From positions 62,001 to 126,000 of the forward strand of contig JAXGGA010000028.1 in the NCBI GenBank assembly GCA_038373865.1: DNA of 64,000 nucleotides. The letters are read 5' to 3'. The first letter of the stretch is position 1. The number at the start of each line of letters is the position of its first letter. The translations under genes were made by a program, and so were the position numbers. The notes under the pieces were generated by a model. The model saw only the letters and a list, made by a program, of their open reading frames with translations. It searched no databases and was not told the DNA's origin. This stretch comes from Uloborus plumipes. Taxonomy: Eukaryota > Arthropoda > Arachnida > Araneae > Uloboridae. This document shows positions 33,784-46,020 of this stretch, piece after piece.

Positions 33784-35385
33784 TAGTGGATACAAAGAAA
33801 ATTTCTAATTTAAAAAAAGACGAAACAAAGAATAGTTTTTTTGTGGTTAAGTTGAAAAGATTTTAATCAACGAATGCATGGCAAATACGTAAACACTATA
33901 ACTTCCCATAAAATTTTCCGAATGAATAAAGGTTATAATTTTATGCCTATCGCCACTGATGATCGGACAGCGTTAATAAATATCGCAACTCAGAAACAAT
34001 AACCTTCCTTCATGCCTGTTCTTCAAAGAAAAAAGGTGTGGCCCGCAACACCGAAAACAAGCCATAACTAACTTTATCTCTTGATATCTTAATTGTATAA
34101 ATTGTCCTCCGATTTTTTACTTATAGGTCTCCCTAATCGCGAAAAAAAAAATGTATCTTTCGAAGTGGAATGTCATTTCACTATACCCTTTAGCACTAGG
34201 AAACTAGATTACTCAAAGCGAAAAAAATCTTCCGGACAAGTATTTTGCTGGTTGAGTGATACTTGTCATCTGCAGTAGCTTGAGGCAAAATGTCTACCGG
34301 ATATCTGTCCTCGAGGTATCTTCATGCAAATAGGCAAAATGCTACTCGTAGATAAAGTAAGAACCGCAAATATATTTCTTTTTTTGATGGTAGGGTAGTT
34401 GCATAATTAATATACTTTAATCCAGTGGTGAATATTATTTTGTTACATGTCTGCCCAAGGAAGTCTTTATCAACCATATCTACGAACCTAAAAGCATTTG
34501 CATGTGTTTGATGTGCCGGGTAAAACAGATATCATATTTAGCCCACGTTTTTGAAGAAATGTTAGCCTTTCAGGATCTCAATCAGGCCAACGACTTAGGC
34601 GTCAAGTCAATGACTCAGGCGATGAAAGTAAAAAGAAATGCTTCGGCGTCTGTCAAGAGTAGCAATGATCTCCTAACTGTGAGTGTTGGGCTCTGGTTAA
34701 AGCAGCTTTATCGGTTTAATGATTACCACTTTTTCTTTGAAGTAGTTTTGCTAAGCGCGTGGCGTGTTGCTGTGCTGGTATAAAACAGCGTAGAAGCGAA
34801 GATTAGTACGACTATGTAGAAGTATGGTAGAGGTGGAATATGTTTTTGAATACTATGGCATACCGTTTATGTTTTTCAGTTTCAATCAGTGAATTTTTAT
34901 AACAAGTACTAATAATGTACTAATGATTAGCAATATCATTAATAATAAATATTTTTTTCCTTAATTTTACAAAAATCCTTATTGTATATAAAAATGAACG
35001 TATGTACCTACGTATGTCCTTTATAGACTCAAAAACTACCAGCCGGATTTCCCTAAAAATTTCACAATTGGTTTGTGTCTTCGCTGGGTACATCAAGAGA
35101 TTGACAAAGTGAAACTCAAGAGTAGAAAATTATTACATGAGTCCCACCAAGAAAAACTTTAAACCAATAATTATTCACAACAAATCCCGTTATAAAAAAA
35201 TTCTTGTTCAAATGAAGCAGCTAATTAATAAATTAGCAATAAATTTCATCTTAGAACGAAATTGCAGCGAATCAATTGTTTTATTTAAAAGAAGGTGGTT
35301 TTCATTAAGAGAATCATGTAATAAATTTCGGCTCTTAATTTCATTTTGTCTTAATTGTTATGCTAATTTGCTATTTTTTCTACTT

Positions 35386-35530
35386 AAGCTCCCTTCTGTT
35401 CATTCTCGTTGGTTTTATCGGGTATATTTTTATCCAAAAACTCACTTTTTCTGTGCATTGAAAAAGGGGTTCCTTGAAACCCCGAACGCGTGTCTGCTGA
35501 AAATGACGCAGTAGAACAGATGAAAAGGTG
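35386..35530 (+). mobile_element. Relic of a Penelope-like element 3' region
   Basis: TTAAGCTCCCTTCTGTTCAT and the following about 130 bp align by eye with 52646-52785 of the Penelope-like pair. Shared blocks include CGTTGGTTTTATCGG, CTCAC.., GCATTGA, the stem-loop, and CGCGTGTCTGC. It is diverged, non-coding, and embedded in the probable Helitron. Confidence 0.7.
35466..35483 (+). other. Conserved stem-loop in the Penelope relic
   Basis: GGGGTT, loop CCTTGA, then AACCCC. Relative to the copy at 52725 the third pair is G-C instead of C-G, a compensatory change. It is followed by GAAC, where the younger copy has GAAA. Confidence 0.7.
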
Positions 35531-37598
35531 AAATATTACTGCTCTGTGCGTGACGTCCTTGATATTTAAGCACTTATCCACCTATCAAGTTTTAGATAAA
35601 ACAGAAAATATATGTTTTTAGAGAATGTTTTCCACAAAGCTTCATTTTTTGAATTTTCTTAGAAAAACGTGTTTCTAAAATTAAATGAAGACTCAAGTCT
35701 TTAAGTTTATTTTTATTCGTGAGTGTTTCTTCGTGAGAAAACCAAGTGCGGAAAAAACGAAGAAAGAAAAGGAATGACATTATCAAAATACTTTCCTATA
35801 ATAAAGCAGTATAATGGGTCACTCTAATTTTGCTTGCAGATTTCAATTTTATTTATTTTTTGTATTTGTGGCTAAAACTGCATAATGAAGCGTTAAAAGG
35901 TTCAAGGATGAGTATCTGCTATCAGAGCTTAATGTTTTTTTTTATTATTAAAGTAGAGTAGCGGAGCTAGTAAAATAGATTAGCAAATGTGATAATTTGG
36001 ACCTTCTGCTACTAGGCAGAATAATGCATTTTAATAATATATAAGAACGATCGGCCAAAGAAAACTACATGTTTTAATAGTTGTTCTTGAGCAGATTTAT
36101 GTTGTATATCAACCATAGCAAGATTAATAAATAAAGCATTGAAGATGTAACCAGTGTTTTCTATAGCTTGTAATTAAAACTTATTCAAGAATTAAAAATA
36201 TGCAGACTTTTGTATCAAGAATGTTTATCATCATGTATCATCTAGTTACACACTGTTTGCAGTAACTGAATGAAAAAATTCATGATAACTGACAAAAATA
36301 TTTTCAGACAAAAGTTACTTGACTTTAATAGATATTGCTTCTACACACTTAATTTAACAATTTGTTTTTCTTACATAGAATGAGACTGGTATTAAAATAG
36401 TTTCTCAAATGATCATTCAGCTGCCTCCCAAGTGAATAACATTTATTACAAATTTCAATAACAATTTAAAAACCATCAATTTATGATCAATAAATAATTT
36501 TCTTCAGCATATTAATAATATGGGTAAATTTATACTACACACTATCATATTTTTTTATAGTTAAGAAGGTTTAAATAAGGTCTCATTTGATCAAATTCAC
36601 CATCTGAAGTAGTTAATTTCATCTATTAGCGGAATATTTTCAATTATTAAAAGAATCTATGTTACTCTAAATTTATCCAAATATTTTATGATAGTATAAG
36701 GATTACACACTGAATGCATTTCCAACTATTTTCCGGTCTCAACACACAGAAGTTCAGCATTTTGTAACAAAGATAATGGACAAAAAAAAAAAAAAAAAAA
36801 AACACGCTACTTAAAGAACTTAAATTATTCCAGTGATAGTTTCAAGATATTCCAAAAACTCTTATGACCTGTTTGTTTTCTGCTATGTTATATTGTTTTG
36901 ACAAGGTTGGAAATTTTTATCTCAAAAGCAGATGCTACATAGCCAGCGAGGAAAATTATTGCGGCACTTAACTTTCAATGAAAAATAAACCGAATTATGA
37001 ACTTGTAGATTTAATGTTGTGGGTTATTGTGTTCATAGTGGTATATGATACCACCAAATATTGTTTAGAGATGAAAAAATATACTCTTGTACTTCATAAA
37101 AAATATCTCAAAGAAAATACTTATCTCGGACAGTTCAAAAAGATTAGTGGTTAATGCGCTCAATATTACCTACTTCCTTAGTAGAAAAATCTTCCTGATG
37201 TTAATGTACCGTATTAAAGACAAATAAGACTTCAAAAGTTATGGCGACGCGGAATCTTTAATTAGTAAACACTTTACTAGATCACAATACTTCATTACTA
37301 GGACATGAAATTTGCATGCAAATTTAGAAGGAGCTAAGGTACTATAACCACTAGCAGAATGATACTATAACCAGTAGTTGGTATTTATGAAACCGGAAAG
37401 GTGAGCATTGCGAACTTAAACAGCATTTCACAATTTTGATTAAAAAGGTATAAAACAAAGAACAAATTGTTTTTGGATCAAAAGTTTAAATTGGTGTTTG
37501 AATTTATTATACTTACCTTTAAACTCTACGTTCACACGTATCAACTATTACCTATCTTATACGTACTACAGAATCAACTATTACCTATCTTATACGTA

Positions 37599-37917
37599 CA
37601 CTGAAAAACATGAATGTTGTTTTTACAGTATAATACAGCTAATTTCATAGTAATAAACTGTAAAAATTGCTGATTTTACAGTTTATTACCGTGCATTTTA
37701 GTTTTAAACTGGAACCTCTGCTGCCAGTATTATACTGTTGTTTTTACAGTATAATACAGATATATTTTAAGGCAATAAACTGTAAAATTGCTAACTTTAC
37801 AGTAAGAAACTGCAAAATTGCTAGTTTTACAGTTTATTACTGTGCATTTTACAGTTTAAATTGGAACTTCGGCTGTCAGTATTATACTGTAAATACAACA
37901 GCTCATTTTTTGCAGTG
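37599..37917. mobile_element. CACTG-ended palindromic MITE, copy D
   Basis: CACTGAAAAACATGAATG at left, TTTTTTGCAGTG at right, with TA on both sides (37597-37598, 37918-37919). A separate palindromic element starts 7 bp beyond its right end. Confidence 0.82.
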
Positions 37918-37923
37918 TATATA

Positions 37924-38572
37924 CAGGGTGTCCACTCCAATCGTGGACCAATAGCTAATTTCTAAACCGTTAGAGATAAGCATATAGTTTATTTAGGAAA
38001 AAATCTCCAAATTACGAAAGGAATTTTGGGTCTATTCAATGTTTTTCAAAAAATCAAATTTTGAAAGAGTTACGAAATTTAAATTTTTATACAGCCCTCC
38101 AGTCCTATCAATCATATTTAGTAAAACATTCTTGACGCTGTAACGTTTAAAACAAAAAAAAATCACTCTTCTACCACAAAAATTGACCGAGTTATGACGT
38201 TTTGAAAAATCAAGATTTTGAAGGATTTCGCATACGGTCCCTTACGCAATCTCTCGATGACGTCATGAAATAATGCAAAATCTTGATTTTTCAAAACATC
38301 ATAACTCGGTCAATTTTTATGGTAGAAGAGTGATTTTTTTTTGTTTTAAACGTTACAGTGTCAAGAATGTTTTACTAAATATGATTGATAGGACTGGGGG
38401 GCTGTATAAAAATTTAAATTTCGTAACTCTTTCAAAATTTGATTTTTTGAAAAACATTGAATGGACCCAAAATTCCTTTCGTAATTTGGAGATTTTTTCC
38501 TAAATAAACTATATGCTTATCTCTAACGGTTTAGAAATTAGCTATTGGTCCACGATTGGAGTGGACACCCTG
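37924..38572. mobile_element. Palindromic DNA element (649 bp), two 297-bp arms, TA duplication
   Basis: The arms 37924-38220 and 38276-38572 are nearly identical inverted copies of equal length around a 55-bp loop. Ends are CAGGGTGTCCACTCCAATCG and its complement, with TA at 37922-37923 and 38573-38574. No protein is encoded. The TA duplication suggests cross-mobilisation by a Tc1/mariner-type transposase. Confidence 0.88.
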
Positions 38573-38574
38573 TA

Positions 38575-40440
38575 TTTTAAAAATGAAAAAAAAAGGTGCA
38601 TACTATGGTGCATTGAGAGCCAAAATGGTTCAACACAAAATACGTACAGATAAAGAAATGTTACTTATGAAAAGATATGTTTCGCACATACTTTGCAAAA
38701 GTATATAATATACTTTGAACACGCTGCATATTTAATGCAACCGTTTTACAACAGCACTGTTGAAGTGAATTATCAGTCCTCTTCATAACCTATTGCCACA
38801 CCATTTCTGTCCTGCATTACACAGCCAGCTTAATTCCATTTAGTATTGCTATTACTTACGCAAGTGATTCAACATAACTGGTTAGTATAATAGGACCCCG
38901 CCTCTAGATGGGAATCGTTTTAACATACCATTATATCAAATTGATGTTAATAACCATCATTTTCGTTTAGTTTTCATTTTGAATATGGTAGTTAAGTTGA
39001 CGTGTCTGCGAAATACTATATAATGACGAACTTCGCTGTTGATGTATGAAATTGTTTTCGTTGTCTTAGACCTGCATTCCTTCAGCAAAAAAGTAATTTT
39101 AATACAATTAGAAATATCAGAATAGTGACACAGATTTTTATAATTGCAATAATTGAATTTTATTTCAGGTGTTTGAATGTGCAAATCACCCCATTTCACC
39201 CGGGAACTTAAAACTTTAGTCGAAATATATTAATGAAATATTAAAACATTTCTTTCAAGAAAAATGAATGGTTTATGGATATAGGGTCTAATTTTTCTGC
39301 ATTCGATGAGACTGTAAAAAGCATGCCCGCATTTGGCTATTACCCAAAAGGCCACAGGCTCGAATTTAGTTTTGTTGCATTTGCTGCTTCTCAGTTACAA
39401 GATGACTTCATGGTCACGTGGGGCTCACTTTGGACTACATTTTTCTTATAATTTTATATGCATGCAAAAAATAAGAAATGACAGTTAAAAATGTGTTGAT
39501 CAATTGAAATTACTTGATTCTTGTGATCCGTAAATCATTGTCTTCTTATAATTTATCTTTTAGTTATTATTTTTTAAAAGAACCTGTCACGTATGGGAGA
39601 AAATGAAAAAAAAAATATTTCAGCTGTCCCTTTTTTCTTCCAAATGAAATACTTTAGTCTGTTAGAGCAATTGTGGACATTCCTCATTATACCTGTTATT
39701 AGGTCTCTGATTTCTTGGCTTTGACGTTTTGATTCCTCTATAGACGATTTTTGATAATTATCTGACAATTTTTTGACAACTTGCAATAGGGAAACTCAAA
39801 ATACACATGACCAATAAGTCAAAAGATGTCTATATTCCGTAGTTGACAAAATTTTAAGGATAGAAACAAGAAACTCCATACATCAGAGCTCTACTGCCAA
39901 TTGCTAAATGAACACCACTCCAAGCCTACATTCCTTCGAACCTTTGGCAGGATCTGAAAGACTCAATAGCCTGAAACATTCCCATTGCCTCAAATCATCG
40001 GCATTTTTACAAACTCTCATTTATATGTCATCCCATTCCTTATAACGGCTTCCAACTTCTTACTGTAACAATCAAACCCTCGTAACAGCAATGACCTACG
40101 GCTTTCAACTTCTCAACTATCATTATATTGATCGCTTCACATTCTTTGGAGTCCTAGGAAAAGAAAGTCTCCGCCCTTAGTTGTTTCTCCAGTACCCCAA
40201 TCAATGCCCCAACCCACTTATCCCCTCTTATCACGTATTTTAGCCGAAACTTTTAACTGCCACAGTCATTTGTCTGTTTTGCAATAATAGATAAATCAAA
40301 GGTCACATCAAGTTTATTTTTATCAACCGTCATATATGTGTGTGGTGTTTAGTACATTTAATAATCTAGCTAGAAATTTTTTGTACTTTAAAGGTTATAT
40401 ATTTTTTCTCAACATGTCACGATGTTTTCGGATTTTTAAG
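38575..40440. other. AT-rich intergenic or intronic stretch
   Basis: No gene or delimited repeat recognised. A minus-strand frame at 39574-39786 has a charged helical composition but no splice sites or homology I recognise. Confidence 0.5.
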
Positions 40441-40447
40441 CTTACCA

Positions 40448-41203
40448 CACTGTAAAAAATGAATGCTGTTTTTACAGTATAATACAGCCAGGGGTGCCCA
40501 TCTCCCCCAAGCTCAATGGCGCAAATTCCCCCCCAAAAATTTTCACAACCCTATTGGGCTTTTCATTTTTATCCCTATTTTTAATTTTATTTATTTTTTG
40601 ACTATCATTTATTTATTTTTAAATATTATTTATTTATTTCTTTAAATTATAACTATTATTTTTTATAAATTATTAATTTTTTAAAAGTACTAATTATGCG
40701 AAGAATATAATCGCTTTTTCTCCCTTCCAGACATTCTATGCACACACACATGAAAAATAAATAAATAAATAATAGTAAAGAAATAATTTAAATTAAAAAA
40801 TTGAATTAATGAATAATTTACATTGAAAAAAGTCAGTAAATAATTTAATTTAAAAAATAAATTAATAAATATTTTAAATAAATAAATAAATTAGTTTTAA
40901 AAAATCCCCCCCCCCCCAAATTTTGATGGCACAAGTTGCGCCATAATCACCCCCTGTGGGCACCCCTGAATACAGCTAAATTTATTTTAATAAACTGTAA
41001 AAACTGCTAACTTTACGATAATAAATTGTAAAATTGCTAATTTTAGTTTTAATCTGGAACCTCTGCTGCCAGTATTATACTGTTCGTTTTACAGTATAAT
41101 ACAACTAAGTTTTACAGTTTATTACTGCGCGTTTTACAGTTTTAAATTGGAATCTCGGCTGCCAGTATTATACTGTAAAAACAACAGTTCATTTTTTGCG
41201 GTG
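40448..41203. mobile_element. CACTG-ended palindromic MITE, copy E, split by a hAT insertion
   Basis: The left piece is 40448-40488 (CACTGTAAAAAATGAATGC) and the right piece is 40969-41203, ending GCGGTG. The two halves join at AATACAGC, which is duplicated by the inserted hAT element. Internal order matches the other copies. Confidence 0.85.
40489..40968. mobile_element. hAT MITE (480 bp) inserted into CACTG copy E
   Basis: Ends CAGGGGTGCCCATCTCCCCC and (complement) CAGGGGTGCCCACAGGGGG are inverted, and AATACAGC is perfectly duplicated at 40481-40488 and 40969-40976. The interior is (AAAT)n-like with a C9 tract. The perfect duplication and interruption of a known repeat give exact borders. 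Confidence 0.92.
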
Positions 41204-41213
41204 GAGAAATCTG

Positions 41214-42076
41214 TAAAAGACTGAACAAGAATTCAAAGTGGGGTTTAATACCTATTTTATATTAAAAACAACACATAATTATTCACAAAAATGTGCTCAT
41301 CAAACATTGAACAATGTAAAAAGTCTAACATTATTCAAATTGAAGGCTTTCTTTTCTCCTAAAAGCTAGGAATTTTACACTAAAAAGGTATGTGAGCTTC
41401 CAGATGTTCCCAAATTGCAACTTATGGTTTTAAATAAATATACAGTCCTGCAGTTTAGGGTATAATTATTAATGGAACATTTTTAGTCGATATTACTATT
41501 GTGTCACATCAACATCGAAAGTGATGATATTGAATAAAAAGAGCATGAAAAAAAAAGGCGAATCAGCGGAATGAATGTTTTTTGCTGATAGCCAAGTACT
41601 AAAGTTCAATATCAGTTGCAAATACCAGAGTGTAAGAGAAAGTAAACATCTTTAAAAGACTGAACAAGAGCTCAAATACCCTCTAATAGCTTTTATGCAT
41701 TGAAATCAACACATAATTACCCACAGAAATGGTAACGGCAAATATTGAACTAGGTAAAAAATCTAACATCATGCAAATTGAGGGCTTTCTTTTCTCTTGA
41801 AAGCTAGGAATTGCATCAAAAAGATATGTAAGCTTCCAGATGTCCTCAAATTACAAATTATGGTTTTGAATAAATATATAATACTGTAGTTAGTTATAAA
41901 TTTTAAGGGGATATTTTTATTCGATATTGAAATTGTGTCACATCAACATAATAAGTGATTATATGGAATATATAAACATGAAAAAAAAAGAAAAAAAAAG
42001 CTGAATGAGCTAAATGAATGATTTTTCCAGATAGCCAACTGCTAAAGTTCAATTTCAGTAGCAAATACCAGAACAG
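41214..42076 (+). repeat. Tandem duplication, two units of about 430 bp
   Basis: Unit 1 (41214-41652) and unit 2 (41653-42076) share AAAAGACTGAACAAGA, GGCTTTCTTTTCTC, AAGCTAGGAATT, GTGTCACATCAACAT and GCAAATACCAGA in the same order and spacing. Divergence is visible throughout, so it is not recent. No coding potential was seen in either unit. Confidence 0.85.
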
Positions 42077-44935
42077 GGTTCGGACTATCGTGATTACAAA
42101 GGATCTAATCTGAACACAAGAAAGCGTGTATCGTAAAAAAATGCAATGCAATCAACTGTTAAAATCTAAAACTGCCCCCCCCCCCTGCCCATAATCATCA
42201 TTAAAAATATATAAGATACAATCAAGAAGGGTCACCTGGGTATCCTAGAGGCGTAAAGAGAAAGCACGTGCACAGGGATAACTGGCTTTTTTGCATGTTT
42301 TAAACAACGACAGAGCATTGTTTGAACACGTTTTCAAGACGTATACATTGTTACTACTTGAATTGCTCAATTTGCATCTCTGTCGCAGTTTTCTGTTCAA
42401 ATGAAAGCTTAAATGTTGAAGGATTGTGAATGATTATGATTGGTCGGGGTTGTCTTAAACTCAAAAGGACTTCCTTACGTGATTGATGAGTTAGGTGAAT
42501 GTTAAAGATTTAAGCAATCAAATATTTTTGCTCGACCGCTTCTGGTTCTTTCTTTTTCTTTATTTTCTTTTTTGTCATATTTTGTTCACCATCTCATCTC
42601 GCAAATTCGCTGCATATATTACATCAGATGAGGCAAACCCGTTTTTTCGCTTGACTTAACTTTTTTTCCTCTATAAGAGAAGAGATTGATTTGAGCAGGG
42701 GTGTGTTTGAAAAAAATAAGGAATTTGATCTGAAGTGGACTTACTCTTTAAAGATTGAATTTGATGTTTTCTCCGCTTAAAATTGTGTTTTGAACTTGCA
42801 GTAAAGCGAAGTAAATACTTCAAGAAATGAAAATATTTACAAAGATTTAACTTTTTATTTCTAGAAACCAAACATAGCGTTATCCGTAGAACAAACGGAT
42901 AATGGTTGTTTTAGTGTCAAATGCTGATCTATTAAGAACCTAAATTTTAAATCAGGCCACAAATCCTAAAATTTTTCATTCTTTCAAATTACAAATTTTC
43001 TAGGGTAATGAGATTCTAAGATGTCCTACGATATCTTAAAATACCCCAAATGTTTAGAAGTAAAACTATGTAATAGATACATTTTTGCATTTATAGTCTC
43101 AAAATATATTTTTAAAAACAATAATACACACATTATTACTTTTTTAATTATTTTATTGAAAATTTAAATTTTCAAATATTAATCTTTAAAAATGTACATG
43201 CTTTTTTGAATGACGTAAAACTTGAAGCAACATACTTGAATTAACGGTTGAGGTGAAATACGTGAGATAAAAGAGTATTTAATGAAGAATTCTGAAGTAC
43301 TTTCCATCTCAAGAAAAGCAAGACGTTCATCCAGAACTTAAAAAAAAGGAAAGAAAGAAACTCGTTGTTTTTTATTACTAAAACAACTCTAATCATTTTA
43401 GCAAATCAGTGAAGAGAGAAAGAGAGTGTGAGAGAGTTATTCTCTTCTCAAGAGAAAACAAAAAGTCCAAGCTCTCTCCTACCGTAACAAAACTGACCTG
43501 ATTAAACACAAGAACATTTTTCTTTTTCTACTTCTAGTTCCCATAAGCTGCTACTGAGTATCTCACCTCGAGTTCAAAAGGCCAAGAGTAAGAAATCCAA
43601 AGAGAAGCGCTTCCTTTTGAAATAGGATACTCCGTCTAGTTAGGGACGAAAAATTCTTTAATAAGTGAAAACGGTATTCAACTTAATAAGTGAAAATGTT
43701 CGGGGAACAGATGGTTGCCCAACTTGTCGCGCCGTTCCCCTCTGTGAACCAATTAGTCTACTTTTTCCCAAGTTCATCCCTCATGGATTCTCACAGTCCG
43801 GTTTTCGCTACAAAATATCACGTCTCTTCATGTTCTTCAAAAGGAATTCCAAGGAAGCTTTTGTGAATGTTGTGTGTTGATGGTACCGTGTTGAGTAACG
43901 AATATTGTTACTTTACGTTTAGGGTTCTACTTGAGGTTCAGTTAAAAAAAATGTAAGCAAAACTATTTCAAAAACCTTGAAGAATCAAACATTTGATTAT
44001 AATAGGTTATCTGTTTCAGTTCTGCAATGAGTTTCTTCAAACGATGGATGTTTGTGCAGTTTTTTATTAATAGAAGGAAATATTCAAGTTTTTCAAACTT
44101 TAATGAATTTGAGGAAATTTCTTTGACTTCCTCTACAAGAAATTAAATTTAATCATTTTTTCTTACTCACTTCTAGAAACTATTTTCTTTAATCAATTAT
44201 GTTTCGAAACTAATTGCCATTTTTTAGATTAAATTTAATAATACTCTGATAAGTTTTACGCTTAAATTGAGACATTCAAATAAAAAAATAAGCTTTTCTC
44301 TGTCTTGAACCAATGTTTTCCAAAGTTTCTGGATAACAAAGTTTTTTGTGCTCTAAGAGGATGTAGAGGGGCTAAAAGGTGCTGCTACTATATACTCTGA
44401 CAATTTTTACTGCATAAAACATTCTTTTAAAATGTCGCTCGTACTAATCAGCATTTCATTTCTCCCTGTAACTTAAGAACCTCTCTTTTTCCATTTTTTA
44501 AAAGCACATTTATTGGATGAAGCAGTTGAATTAATACTTTATAAAAAGTTTGCTTTAATGTATTGTATTTTAACGTACGTTATTTAAGAAAAAATCTAGG
44601 TTTGACGCCTCTAAAATTTCTTTCATGTATACAATTTCATTCCGGAAAATAAGATTAATAATTTTAAAAACCACTTCAGCCCTTCGTATGCATGGCGTAG
44701 ATGAAGAACATGATTGAACTTTTCAGATGCTTAAATTTAAAATTTTTAAGATCAGTTGGCACTTTCTAAAGAGTTGTTGATACTTTAAACATGTATTTTG
44801 CACCAAATTGGGGAGAGAAAAAAATTTCTCTCATCAAAATATATATTTTATGGTGAAATCATAAATTTAAATGACACTAATAATAATTTTTCTCCTCCGC
44901 AATTGGATTATCGAAACTGATTATACACTGCAAAA
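42077..44935. other. AT-rich stretch with small simple repeats
   Basis: A C-run near 42174, GA-rich tracts near 43410-43460, and no recognised gene. A frame of 71 codons at 43665 (+) has no support. Confidence 0.5.
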
Positions 44936-45320
44936 ACTAAACTGTTGTTTTTACAGTATAATACTGTTACCAGAAGTTCCAGTTTAAAACTCTAAAATGC
45001 ACAGTAATAAACTGTAAAATTAGCGATTTTACAGTTTATTATTGTATAGCAGCCATTTTATCGTTTATTACCACAATTTTACACATTATTACCACAAAAT
45101 TAGCTGCATTACACTGTAAAAATAACAGCGTAATACTGACAGCAGAGGTTCCAGTTTAAAACTGGAAAATGTACAGTAATAAGTTGTAAATTAAATTTTA
45201 CAGCTTATTATTGTAAAGCAGTAATTTTATAGTTAATTAGTGCAAAAGTAGTAACTTTTAGTTTATTATTGTAAAATGAGCTATATTGTACTGCAAAAAC
45301 GATATCTATTTTTTACAGTG
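44936..45320. mobile_element. CACTG-ended palindromic MITE, copy F
   Basis: Starts CACTGCAAAAACTAAACTG and ends TATTTTTTACAGTG. It has more internal AGCAATTTTA units than the other copies and is more diverged. No clear flank duplication. Confidence 0.78.
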
Positions 45321-45432
45321 CAATGCGTCCTCCCACCTTTTTTAAATGATAATTATTTTGAGTTCATGAACCAGCATTATTTATATTATACCTCATACAA
45401 AATCTCTAAAAGCTTTCGTTTCAGCCAATTTA

Positions 45433-46020
45433 ATGTCTTTTAATAAAATGCAAATATTAATTTTACCTTTTTCGAACGATCTTTATCAAAAGTTCCCTTC
45501 GAGTGCACGAGCAGCATCATGTACTTCTTTCACTCTCTTTTCTTTTGTAATCACCCCCCCCCCCGATCTGAAAACGGTTGGTTTCCTTATTTCCGTCAAA
45601 AATTCAAAATCCTTCATAATCCTCTGTAGTCATCCACCACTCACAATGGGAAGCATGGTGCACTCCTTCCGACTTGCCGCAACGACTCCTGTGCAAATAT
45701 CATTTCCTGTGCTCTTGCTCTTAGCCTGGTGTTTTCATTTCCCTACAGATGCACCCCTTTCGATTATAATCTGTTCACGCCGTGGGTTAAAAAAATTGTT
45801 CCGGCCTGGTGTACACTGTACACCACTCGTGCTTAAGAATGATCAAACTGTCAGCCTAAGGACCCCTTCCGTTTGTGGAAAACTAATATTTTGCTCAATC
45901 CATCTGCGCGGGTGTGACACATTTTTACCTTTATATTTTCTCTTTACTCCCGGTATTTTAATTTTGGCTTTAGAATTTCATCTAATTGAGTATGAAGAGT
46001 CATTAACTATCATGATATAA
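45433..46020 (+). other. Unrecognised 195-codon open frame, doubtful
   Basis: This is the longest open frame outside known features in the right half and its GC is above the surroundings. It contains Cys- and Pro-containing stretches such as VHCTPLVLKNDQTVSL and no transmembrane or catalytic motif I recognise. The reverse strand over the same interval is broken by stops. It could be a decayed exon, a captured fragment, or chance. No splice sites or promoter are evident. Confidence 0.25.

Larger units (their letters stand above)
34976..35970 (+). mobile_element. Probable non-autonomous Helitron (995 bp)
   Basis: The left end is TCCTTATTGTATATAAAAAT preceded by A, and the right end is GCGGAGCTAG followed by T. 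That fits Helitron insertion between A and T with 5'-TC and CTRR-3' ends. The text after the left end (CTTTATAGACTCAAAAACTA then CCAGCCGG) is a phrase I associate with arthropod Helitron 5' regions. The 3' hairpin is weak. It contains a Penelope-like 3' relic. There is no helicase coding. Confidence 0.45.

Noticed and set aside
34502..34783. Plus-strand 93-codon frame
   Set aside because: No motif, no splice context, and composition close to the surrounding sequence apart from slightly higher GC.
37500..37525. GTAAG donor-like site on minus
   Set aside because: No open frame of useful length or TBC similarity precedes it.
39574..39786. Charged 70-codon minus frame as a coiled-coil exon
   Set aside because: No acceptor or donor fits and the end is poly-Lys/Phe.
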